Source of the DNA: Flavobacteriaceae bacterium
GTDB lineage: Bacteria; Bacteroidota; Bacteroidia; Flavobacteriales; Flavobacteriaceae
Assembly: GCA_947377425.1 (NCBI GenBank)
Contig: CANCFZ010000020.1
Span: 1 to 18,986, forward strand
Length of the DNA: 18,986 nt
Direction: 5' to 3'
Shown: positions 1 through 6,670 of the stretch, piece after piece
How the letters are laid out: each line of letters begins with the position of its first letter
Numbering within the stretch: the stretch's first letter is position 1
Notes under the pieces: generated by a model
What the model was told of the DNA's origin: nothing
Databases searched by the model: none
Seen by the model: the letters and a program-made list of their open reading frames with translations, nothing else
Program-made: the position numbers and the translations under genes

Positions 1-104
1 ATAAAAGACTTGAAGTTGGAATCACCGATGATTTAGTAAGATTAAGTACAGGAGTTGAAGACATTGATGATTTACTTGCCGATTTAGAACAAGCATTTAG
101 ATAA
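1..104 (+). CDS. Cys/Met metabolism PLP-dependent enzyme, C-terminal end (partial)
   Basis: Only the last 33 codons are present; the reading frame starts at base 3 and stops with TAA at 102-104. The tail includes GITDDLVRLSTGVED followed by DDLLADLEQAF. This is the C-terminal signature of the cystathionine gamma-synthase / methionine gamma-lyase / O-acylhomoserine sulfhydrylase family, where a Leu-Val-Arg-Leu-Ser stretch places the arginine that binds the substrate carboxylate. Which family member it is cannot be told from the tail, so no symbol is given. It is convergent with hppD, and both end at the shared hairpin at 111-148. Confidence 0.75.
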   Translation, partial: KRLEVGITDDLVRLSTGVEDIDDLLADLEQAFR

Positions 105-110
105 AATAAA

Positions 111-148
111 AAAATCCCGATTCATTATCTAATCTGAATCGGGATTTT
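111..148. terminator. Bidirectional intrinsic terminator
   Basis: A perfect 14-bp inverted repeat (111-124 against 135-148) encloses a 10-nt loop. The core is TCCCGATTCA / TGAATCGGGA, flanked by A-runs on the left and T-runs on the right, so it can end transcription in either direction. It begins 6 bp after the plus-strand stop and lies 4 bp beyond the hppD stop, which is what a terminator shared by convergent genes should look like. Confidence 0.9.
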
Positions 149-152
149 ATGT

Positions 153-1313
153 TTACAACGTTCCTCTCAAAGCTTGTTCACGTTCAATTGACTCAAAAAG
201 TGCCTTGAAATTTCCCGCACCAAAACCTTTTGCGCCCATTCGTTGAATAATTTCAAAAAACAATGTTGGTCGGTCTTGAACTGGCTTTGTAAATATTTGT
301 AAAAGATAACCGTCTTCATCGGCGTCAACCATTATGGCTAATTTTTCTATTTCGTTGATGTCTTCTTTCATCATGTCCATGTGCGTACCTAAACGCTCCG
401 GAATTGCCTCATAATATGCGTGTGGTGGCGCAGAAAGAAAATCAACTCCACGAGAACGCAACTCTGAAACTGTTTTAATAATATCGTCGGTTGCAATGGC
501 AATGTGCTGAATTCCTGGTCCGCCATAAAAATCTAAATATTCTTCAATTTGAGATTTTTTCTTTCCTTCAGCTGGCTCGTTGATTGGGAATTTAATTCGT
601 CCATTGCCGTTACTCATCACTTTACTCATTAAAGCAGAATATTCGGTGTTGATTTGTTTATCGTCAAACGATAAGAAATTTACAAATCCCATAACGTCTT
701 CGTAAAATTTTACCCAAGTATTCATTTCGTTCCAACCTACATTCCCAACCATGTGATCGATGTATTTTAGACCGGTTGTTGTTGGATTATAATCGGATTT
801 CCATTCTTTGTAACCTGGTAAGAAAACACCGTTGTAGTTTTTTCTTTCTACAAATATGTGAACAGTTTCGCCATAAGTATAAATTCCAGAACGAACTACT
901 TCACCAAATTCGTCTTTTTCAACTGTTGGTTCCATGAACGAACGTGCGCCGCGTTTTATGGTTTCTTCATATGCTGAAGTTGCATCTTCTACCCAAAGTG
1001 CTGCAACTTTTACACCATCGCCATGTTTTTGAAGATGAGCATGAATTGGAGAATCTTGTGTTAATGGCGTTGTAAGTACAATTCTAATTTTGTCTTGTTT
1101 TAAAACATAACTTGTCTTGTCTTTAACTCCAGTTTCAAGTCCGGCATAAGCTAACGATTGATAACCAAAAGCTGTTTTGTAATAATGTGCCGATTGTTTT
1201 GCATTTCCTACATAAAATTCTACGTAGTCAGTTCCTAAAAGTGGAAGGAAATCTTGTGCTCCTTCAAATATTTTTTCTAAGCCGTATTCGACTGATTTTA
1301 CTTCTTTTGACAT
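153..1313 (-). CDS. hppD: 4-hydroxyphenylpyruvate dioxygenase
   Basis: This 386-residue Fe(II)-dependent enzyme converts 4-hydroxyphenylpyruvate to homogentisate, the second step of tyrosine breakdown in the cytoplasm. The sequence shows two vicinal-oxygen-chelate halves: an N-terminal half (about 25-155) and a catalytic C-terminal half (about 180-345). The expected 2-His-1-Glu iron ligands are His187 in IDHMVGNV, His270 in GIQHIAIAT and Glu354 in LFFEIIQRMG. The conserved C-terminal helix with KGFGAGNFKALFESIE is also present. Length is normal for the family. It follows hmgA on the same strand after a 61-bp gap that contains a hairpin (1330-1362), so the two are probably co-transcribed and encode consecutive pathway steps. 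The start has an A/T-rich upstream sequence and no Shine-Dalgarno motif, as is common in this phylum. Confidence 0.96.
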   Translation of the reverse strand: MSKEVKSVEYGLEKIFEGAQDFLPLLGTDYVEFYVGNAKQSAHYYKTAFGYQSLAYAGLETGVKDKTSYVLKQDKIRIVLTTPLTQDSPIHAHLQKHGDGVKVAALWVEDATSAYEETIKRGARSFMEPTVEKDEFGEVVRSGIYTYGETVHIFVERKNYNGVFLPGYKEWKSDYNPTTTGLKYIDHMVGNVGWNEMNTWVKFYEDVMGFVNFLSFDDKQINTEYSALMSKVMSNGNGRIKFPINEPAEGKKKSQIEEYLDFYGGPGIQHIAIATDDIIKTVSELRSRGVDFLSAPPHAYYEAIPERLGTHMDMMKEDINEIEKLAIMVDADEDGYLLQIFTKPVQDRPTLFFEIIQRMGAKGFGAGNFKALFESIEREQALRGTL

Positions 1314-1329
1314 TTTTTATTTTTTTTAA

Positions 1330-1362
1330 AACTCTGAAAAAGTTCAAAACCCTTTCAGAGTT
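1330..1362 (-). repeat. Hairpin between hmgA and hppD
   Basis: A perfect 10-bp inverted repeat, AACTCTGAAA (1330-1339) and its complement (1353-1362), surrounds a 13-nt loop. On the minus strand the stem is followed by TTTT and then an A-run rather than a long U-tract. It is therefore not a convincing terminator. It may act as a processing or mRNA-stability element, or as a weak attenuator between two genes of one operon. From memory, similar CTCTGA-type intergenic hairpins recur in Flavobacterium genomes; that was not checked here. Confidence 0.6.
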
Positions 1363-1374
1363 GATTTAGTTTAA

Positions 1375-2532
1375 TTATTCAACCCAAGATTTATAATACT
1401 GCCCATCATCCAATCCCATGGCTTCTTCTGTAACCATTAATGGACGGAAAGTATCTACCATTACGGCTAATTCTTCGGTAATTGTTTTGCCAATACTACG
1501 TTCCATTGCGCCTGGCGCTGGTCCATGAGGAATTCCTTTTGGATGCAACGTGATATGACCTTGTTCGATATTATTTCTTGACATAAAATCGCCATCAACA
1601 TAATACAAAACCTCATCAGAATCGATATTGCTGTGGTTGTATGGCGCCGGAATTGCCTTTGGATGATAATCGTACAATCTTGGACAAAACGAACAAACTA
1701 CAAAAGTTGCCGTTTCAAAAGTTTGATGCACTGGTGGCGGTTGATGCACTCGACCTGTAATTGGCTCGAAGTTGTGAATTGAAAATCCGTATGGAAAATT
1801 ATAACCATCCCAACCCACAACGTCAAAAGGATGTGTTGCATAAACGAATTCGTGCATCATTCCTTCTTTTTTTATTTTTATAATGAAATCGCCTTTTTCA
1901 TCGTGCGTTTCTAGTTCGGTTGGCAATTTAAAATCGCGTTCGCAAAATGGCGAATGTTCTAGATGTTGACCCGATTCGTTTTTGTATCGTTTTGGTGTGT
2001 AAAATGGTGCAAAACTTTCTACGTAGAACAATCGGTTTTCTTCGGTATTGAATTGGATTTGGTAGATCATTCCGCGCGGAATAATTAGGTAATCTCCATA
2101 TTCAAAGTCGAAGTTTCCCATCATAGTTCTTAATTTTCCGCTTCCTTTATGGATAAAAATCATTTCGTCGGCATCGGCATTTTTATAGAAATATTCGGTG
2201 AGCGATTTTCTTGGTGCAGCTAATCCGATTGTGCAATCTTTGTTGACTAGCATTGCTTTTCTGGAATCTAAAAAATCATCTTCTGGTTTAAGTTCAAATC
2301 CTTTTAGCAATAACGATTTTATGTTTTTGCCGATAGCTATTTTTGGTTCAACCGAATAGGATTTTGTAATTTCTTTTACTTGAGTTGGTCTATGAACATG
2401 GTACAATAAGGAGGAATGTCCATGAAAACCTTCGGTTCCGAATAGTTGTTCGTAGTATAATCCGCCATTTGGTTTTTCAAATTGCGTGTGTCTTTTTTGA
2501 GGAAAATTTCCTAGTTTATGATAAATTGGCAT
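1375..2532 (-). CDS. hmgA: Homogentisate 1,2-dioxygenase
   Basis: This 385-residue protein opens the aromatic ring of homogentisate to give maleylacetoacetate, using Fe(II) bound in a cupin fold. Diagnostic stretches are the N-terminal HKLGNFPQKRHTQF, a central cupin segment (FIHKGSGKLRTMMGNFDFEYGDY, about residues 126-148), HQPPPVHQTFE (263-273), and the C-terminal PYNHSNIDSDEV with IPHGPAPGAMER. His300, Glu307 and His336 are candidate iron ligands by position; they are inferred, not aligned. It is shorter than the roughly 430-440 residues of proteobacterial and animal enzymes, and I believe this is usual for Bacteroidota. It precedes hppD, giving two consecutive steps of tyrosine catabolism. 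No fumarylacetoacetase or maleylacetoacetate isomerase is in the window. Confidence 0.94.
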   Translation of the reverse strand: MPIYHKLGNFPQKRHTQFEKPNGGLYYEQLFGTEGFHGHSSLLYHVHRPTQVKEITKSYSVEPKIAIGKNIKSLLLKGFELKPEDDFLDSRKAMLVNKDCTIGLAAPRKSLTEYFYKNADADEMIFIHKGSGKLRTMMGNFDFEYGDYLIIPRGMIYQIQFNTEENRLFYVESFAPFYTPKRYKNESGQHLEHSPFCERDFKLPTELETHDEKGDFIIKIKKEGMMHEFVYATHPFDVVGWDGYNFPYGFSIHNFEPITGRVHQPPPVHQTFETATFVVCSFCPRLYDYHPKAIPAPYNHSNIDSDEVLYYVDGDFMSRNNIEQGHITLHPKGIPHGPAPGAMERSIGKTITEELAVMVDTFRPLMVTEEAMGLDDGQYYKSWVE

Positions 2533-2548
2533 ATGATTAAAATTAGAT

Positions 2549-2619
2549 AATTAGAAAATTTGTCAATGAGATAATTCATTTTCTAATTGACATATTGATT
2601 AATTTACAAATTAAATCAA
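2549..2619 (-). promoter_or_regulatory. hmgA leader with nested inverted repeats
   Basis: The 248-bp gap upstream of hmgA carries three dyads. AATTAGAAAAT at 2549-2559 pairs with 2578-2588. TGTCAAT at 2561-2567 pairs with 2586-2592 and interleaves with the first. TTGATTAATTT at 2595-2605 pairs, with a one-base bulge, with 2608-2619. They lie 17-87 bp upstream of the start codon. No clean TAnnTTTG element was found; the nearest match (TTAATTTG, minus strand) lies inside the third dyad. The arrangement suits an operator or leader structure, but AT-rich low-complexity DNA also produces such dyads, so function is inferred. Confidence 0.4.
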
Positions 2620-2719
2620 CTCATTCAGGATTTCTCTTGATGAGGAATTTTAAGTGTATTAATAATTCGAGCCAGTTTTTTGAAATAATCATATACAAAT
2701 ATCGGAAAAAAAACAAAAC

Positions 2720-2759
2720 AAAAAATCCAAAAAAGTAATTTTTCTTTTTTGGATTTTTT
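2720..2759 (-). terminator. Intrinsic terminator of the permease gene
   Basis: A perfect 16-bp inverted repeat (2720-2735 against 2744-2759), containing ATCC / GGAT flanked by A and T runs, has an 8-nt loop. Read on the minus strand it starts 21 bp after the permease stop codon and continues into a long T-rich tract. It separates the permease transcript from hmgA. Confidence 0.88.
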
Positions 2760-2780
2760 AGATTATAATTTTCAAAAATA

Positions 2781-4244
2781 TTATGAAGGATTATTTAATT
2801 TGGCTTTTCTTTTACCATAAATAAAATAAATAAAAATTCCAATTATCAACCAACCAAGTGATAACATTTGAGCATCAATACTTAAGTTTATCATTAAATA
2901 AGTATTGATCAAAATTCCACAGATCGCTATAAATGGTAAAAAAGGAACCTTAAAAGGTCTAATCAATTCAGGTTGTTTTCTTCGTAAAACCCAAACAGCA
3001 ATACATACCATTGTAAAGGCAAACAAAGTTCCAAAACTTGTCATATCTGCTAATTTATTTATTGGTGTGAAAGCCGCAACAACGGCAATAACTCCTCCAA
3101 GAATTAATAAATTAGTTTTAGGTGTGCCAGTTACTCCATGAATTTTAGAAAATATGGGAGGAATTAATCCATCTTTAGACATTCCTAAAAAGATTCTAGA
3201 TTGTCCCATTATCATTACCATCAATACTGATATTAATCCAATTGTTGCTGCAATAGTAACTACATAACCAGCCCATGCTTGTCCAGCAATATCAAACGCA
3301 TATGCAACAGGCGCTTTAATAGCTTCTGGATATTTACCCATTGGGTTAAAATCACTAAAATTCATCATTCCTGTTAATACTAATGATACTAAAATATATA
3401 AAAAAGTACAAACTAATAATGATGTAATAATAGCAAAGGGCACATCTTTTTTAGGATTTATTGCTTCGCCGGCTTGAGTTGAAACGGCATCAAACCCAAC
3501 ATAGGCAAAGAAAATTGCTGCTGCGCCTGATATTACACCTTTAAAACCATAAGCTTCATGAGATTTTCCAGCATTATCAATAATTGTAGTAGCTTCGGGA
3601 ATAAATGGATGCCAATTAGCTGTATTAATATAGAAAGCACCAGCAATAATAACAAACAAAACTGCCGATACTTTGAGCATTACTATCATATTGTTTGCTT
3701 TAGCCGCACCTTGTGTCCCTCTTATAAGTATAGAAATCACAAATAAAACAATACAAAAAGCAGGTAAATTCATAGAAAAACCTTCACCAGTATAACTTGC
3801 CGGATCACTTGTAAGCCAATCGGGCAAATGTAAACCAAACATTTTCAAAAGCTTATTAAAATACCCAGACCAAGATACGGCAACTGTCATAGATCCCATC
3901 GCATACTCTAAAATTAATCCCCATCCAATTATCCATGCAAAAAGTTCTCCTATAGTGCCATACGCATACGCATATGCAGAACCCTCAACTGGCAATATAG
4001 AGGCAAATTCTGAATAACATAAAGCCGCAAAAACACAAGCTATACCTGCAATAATGAAAGATAAAGCTAACGCTGGTCCAGCATGATAATAGGCTCCAGT
4101 TCCTGTAAGAACAAAAATTCCTCCGCCAATTATAGCGCCAATTCCTATGGCTGTAAGACTCCATTTTCCTAAAACTCTTTTTAATTCACTTTTTTTCATG
4201 TCCGCTTCAAAAGCAGACACTGGTTTTACTCTCCAAATAGACAT
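2781..4244 (-). CDS. APC-superfamily amino acid permease (CAT/YfnA-like)
   Basis: A 487-residue inner-membrane protein with about 12-13 hydrophobic helices, predicted to import an amino acid by proton coupling or exchange. TM1 carries GIGAIIGGGIFVLTG (34-48), the unwound glycine-rich substrate-binding segment of the APC fold. TM6 contains FFAYVGFDAVSTQAGE followed by NPKKDVP (about 245-269), typical of the cationic amino acid transporter (CAT) branch. The ATG used lies about 24 nt after a predicted transcription start, so the downstream Met16 is not needed as a start. It has its own promoter (4272-4279) and terminator (2720-2759). Lying upstream of tyrosine-catabolism genes, it could supply an aromatic amino acid. 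That is only neighbourhood inference, since CAT-type transporters vary in substrate. Confidence 0.9.
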   Translation of the reverse strand: MSIWRVKPVSAFEADMKKSELKRVLGKWSLTAIGIGAIIGGGIFVLTGTGAYYHAGPALALSFIIAGIACVFAALCYSEFASILPVEGSAYAYAYGTIGELFAWIIGWGLILEYAMGSMTVAVSWSGYFNKLLKMFGLHLPDWLTSDPASYTGEGFSMNLPAFCIVLFVISILIRGTQGAAKANNMIVMLKVSAVLFVIIAGAFYINTANWHPFIPEATTIIDNAGKSHEAYGFKGVISGAAAIFFAYVGFDAVSTQAGEAINPKKDVPFAIITSLLVCTFLYILVSLVLTGMMNFSDFNPMGKYPEAIKAPVAYAFDIAGQAWAGYVVTIAATIGLISVLMVMIMGQSRIFLGMSKDGLIPPIFSKIHGVTGTPKTNLLILGGVIAVVAAFTPINKLADMTSFGTLFAFTMVCIAVWVLRRKQPELIRPFKVPFLPFIAICGILINTYLMINLSIDAQMLSLGWLIIGIFIYFIYGKRKAKLNNPS

Positions 4245-4271
4245 AGTTTATCTTTTTTAGTTTATTGTGCT

Positions 4272-4279
4272 CAAATATA
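4272..4279 (-). promoter_or_regulatory. Permease promoter, -7 element TATATTTG
   Basis: The minus strand reads TATATTTG, an exact match to the Bacteroidota primary sigma-factor -7 consensus TAnnTTTG, 27 bp upstream of the permease ATG. A poor -33 candidate (TTTTCG) lies about 22 bp further upstream. The predicted transcript would start near 4268 and have a leader of about 24 nt. Confidence 0.55.
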
Positions 4280-4324
4280 CTTTTTTTGTTTAATAATTTT
4301 ACGAAAATAGAAAATTTATGGCTT

Positions 4325-6658
4325 TTAGAACCAAAAACCAACACTAAACCCAAAAAAACCTTTAGGTAATTCAGGCGACCAAGAATATTTAACTTCAATT
4401 GGTCCAAGTGCTGTTTCCAATCCATACCCAACGGCATAACCTGTATATCTTGGTGTTGCTAACCAATTTCCTGTTCTGAATAATTTATCTTCGGCATTAG
4501 CGACATTGGCAGAAAAATTGACATGGTTTTTCTTATAAAACTCAACATCTAAAGTTGCCAATGATTTAATATAGCTATCGGCCGCAATACCAATAAAATC
4601 ATATCCATAAAAGGGTTTGAAATTATTTATAGCATTAAATCCGTAGCCACCAAGAACAAAATCTAAATAGTGAACACTGTCTTGCCCGAATGAAAAACCT
4701 ACTTCTGATTGAAATTTTAGATTTATGAATTTATAAAATGTTCGTGTGATTCCCCATTCTCCTTTTAGTATTGAAAATCTATTAAACTGATTCGTATAAT
4801 TGGATGAAAACAAATAGGTTTGTAAATCTCCATTGAAAAACCATCCTTTTTTTGGAAAATACTTATTATCAAAAGAATCATATTTTATATATCCAAAAGC
4901 ACTTGAATAATCACTATTTTCAAAAACAGGATTGCTGTTTTCTAAAGTATTAGATTTAATTTTAATGTGTTTAAATTCTAATCCAGCTCCAATTAAAAAC
5001 TTTTGAGCAAAAATAGTTTGCAAATAAGCCTGATTGGTAAAGTCGGAAAAATCAACATTTATTGAATTGATGTTATATTGCGAAAATAGTTTGCCATTAG
5101 TAAAATCGGTAGCCACATTTTTATTGAATTGATTGAATCTTGATTTGAAACCAAAACTAAAATAAAAACCATTGTCTATATAATAGTCTAAATTATACCT
5201 GAAATTATCTCCAAGGCCTAAATCAACAGAAATAACGTCATTTCTAAACAACGATTTTTTTTGTGTTATATTAAATAATGCGGCACTTTTATATAACCCG
5301 TCATAGTGCAAACCAAATTTCAAAAAGGTTTTGTTTTTACTCTCATATATATTTATATCAAGTTCTTCACCAGGCTGCAAATCGTTGATTTTATAATTTA
5401 TTGAGCTAAAATTTCCAGTTGCGTTTAATGTGTTAATTCCTTTTTTTAATTGGTCATAACTTATTTTTGTTCCTTGTTTAAACCCTAACTTTCCTATTAT
5501 ATAAGCGCGAGTATAGTCATTCACATCATTTATACTAATCCTATCTATTTGAATACTGTCGCTTTTACAGTTCAAATTATTCAATTTGAACTGATTATTT
5601 TGAGTAGTTAATTTTTTAAGTTTATCAAAAATCTCCAACGCAGCATCTTCTCCTTTTTTAACAATTTCTCTTCCTTTATCAAATGAAATTACCGAATAAT
5701 TAGAAATATCAGGTTTAATGTAAATATCGGTTTTTTTTATTTTTTCTTTCATTCCTTCAATCATTTGAAGATTTGAAATTTGCACTAATATTTTGGTGGC
5801 TTCTCTCAAAGCATTTCTATCTTTCAATCCGTCTTGAACATCAACGCCAATTATGATGTCGGCGCCCATTTTCTTTACCTCATCAATTGGGTAGTTGTTT
5901 GTTACACCCCCATCAATGAGCATTCTACCATCAATTTCAACTGGAGAAAATAACGTTGGAAAAGCAGAACTTGCTAAAAGAGCTTGTGGTAAATACCCAC
6001 TATTCATAACTAATTGTTGACCAGTTTCAATATCGGTTGCAATACATAAAAACGGAATTGGAAGTTTGTTGAAATCTCTAACGTGGCGAACCGAATGAGT
6101 TAATTTTGTAAGTAAATTATAGTTGTACATTCCTTTAGACAATGCAATTGGAACACCTAAACTAAATTTGTTAAATGGTAAGGAAACAGCATACAATTCA
6201 TCATTTTTCTTTTCATAAAAACTTTTAGAGGTTCTTGGAATATAATCTTGTAAAAGCTCGTCAAAATTGGTGTTTTTAAATATTGAATCTATTTGGTTGG
6301 CACTATAACCAGTTGCATATAAACCTCCAACAACGGCTCCCATACTAGTTCCTCCAATATAATCGATTTTTATTCCAGCTTTTTCTAATACTTTTAAAAC
6401 GCCAATATGTGCAAATCCTTTGGCTCCACCACCAGTTAAAACTAATCCAATTTTTGGTCGTTTAATGGTATCTTGAGAATAACTGTTTTGAGAAAATAGA
6501 AAATAGAAAATAGAAAATAGACACAAAAGTCCATTTCTACTTAGCCCTGACAGAAACGGAAATCCTTTTTCTTTTGTTGTCTTAGGTATTCGAAGGCAAC
6601 AAAAGAAAAAGATTGAAGTGAATAGCAGGAAAATGGATTGCAGGTATGCCTTAATCAT
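4325..6658 (-). CDS. Outer-membrane patatin-like phospholipase with POTRA and beta-barrel
   Basis: A 777-residue protein as read from the ATG at 6658. The patatin domain (about 68-340) has the oxyanion loop GGGAKG (76-81), the nucleophile elbow GTSMG with Ser105, and Asp249 in DGGVTNNYP, completing a Ser-Asp dyad of a lipid acyl hydrolase. A POTRA-like region (about 367-440) precedes a beta-barrel of the BamA/TamA class that ends in Phe (FFGFSVGFWF), a typical outer-membrane insertion signal. The plan resembles PlpD-type (type Vd) autotransporters. The mature protein should start near Asp63, after FSQNSYSQ. The N-terminus is odd: residues about 11-39 are encoded by an interspersed hairpin repeat and residues about 46-56 by a heptanucleotide array, giving two hydrophobic stretches before the cleavage site. 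It begins 12 bp after uvrC stops, so read-through is likely. The start is uncertain; the domain call is firm. Confidence 0.88.
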   Translation of the reverse strand: MIKAYLQSIFLLFTSIFFFCCLRIPKTTKEKGFPFLSGLSRNGLLCLFSIFYFLFSQNSYSQDTIKRPKIGLVLTGGGAKGFAHIGVLKVLEKAGIKIDYIGGTSMGAVVGGLYATGYSANQIDSIFKNTNFDELLQDYIPRTSKSFYEKKNDELYAVSLPFNKFSLGVPIALSKGMYNYNLLTKLTHSVRHVRDFNKLPIPFLCIATDIETGQQLVMNSGYLPQALLASSAFPTLFSPVEIDGRMLIDGGVTNNYPIDEVKKMGADIIIGVDVQDGLKDRNALREATKILVQISNLQMIEGMKEKIKKTDIYIKPDISNYSVISFDKGREIVKKGEDAALEIFDKLKKLTTQNNQFKLNNLNCKSDSIQIDRISINDVNDYTRAYIIGKLGFKQGTKISYDQLKKGINTLNATGNFSSINYKINDLQPGEELDINIYESKNKTFLKFGLHYDGLYKSAALFNITQKKSLFRNDVISVDLGLGDNFRYNLDYYIDNGFYFSFGFKSRFNQFNKNVATDFTNGKLFSQYNINSINVDFSDFTNQAYLQTIFAQKFLIGAGLEFKHIKIKSNTLENSNPVFENSDYSSAFGYIKYDSFDNKYFPKKGWFFNGDLQTYLFSSNYTNQFNRFSILKGEWGITRTFYKFINLKFQSEVGFSFGQDSVHYLDFVLGGYGFNAINNFKPFYGYDFIGIAADSYIKSLATLDVEFYKKNHVNFSANVANAEDKLFRTGNWLATPRYTGYAVGYGLETALGPIEVKYSWSPELPKGFFGFSVGFWF
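6491..6520 (-). repeat. Heptanucleotide tandem repeat inside the patatin signal-peptide region
   Basis: Four perfect copies of AGAAAAT (plus strand) are followed by AG. On the coding strand this reads TCTATTT repeated. Because 7 is not a multiple of 3, each gain or loss of a copy shifts the downstream frame. All three frames of the repeat encode the same cyclic hydrophobic heptapeptide SIFYFLF. It forms the hydrophobic core just before the predicted signal-peptidase site. Confidence 0.9.
6543..6631. repeat. Interspersed hairpin repeat inserted in the patatin gene
   Basis: The core is a near-perfect hairpin: 6565-6583 pairs with 6593-6611 (19 bp with one G-U pair, including CTTTTTCTTTTGTTG and its exact complement), with a 9-nt loop. 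Flanks read AGCCCTGACAGAAACGGAAAT on the left except that the last base is shared with the stem approach, and GAAGTGAATAGCAGG on the right. I recall this flank-hairpin-flank pattern as a recurrent intergenic repeat in Flavobacterium; no genome comparison was run. Here it lies within an open reading frame and contributes about 29 in-frame codons. Confidence 0.7.
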
Positions 6659-6670
6659 TCGCTTCTGTTA

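Noticed and set aside
1330..1362. Intrinsic terminator between hmgA and hppD
   Set aside because: On the minus strand the stem is followed by only four T and then an A-run, so it is kept as a hairpin, not a terminator.
1187..1369. Plus-strand ORF of 60 codons
   Set aside because: It is antisense to the start of hppD and the intergenic hairpin, with low-complexity Leu/Phe/Ile content. It is a shadow frame.
4207..4437. Minus-strand ORF of 76 codons between the patatin and permease genes
   Set aside because: It overlaps the ends of both genes out of frame and has no family features.
6491..6520. CRISPR-like or satellite array
   Set aside because: Repeats of 7 bp without spacers are simple tandem repeats, as at 14997-15030. 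No spacer-repeat structure exists in the window.
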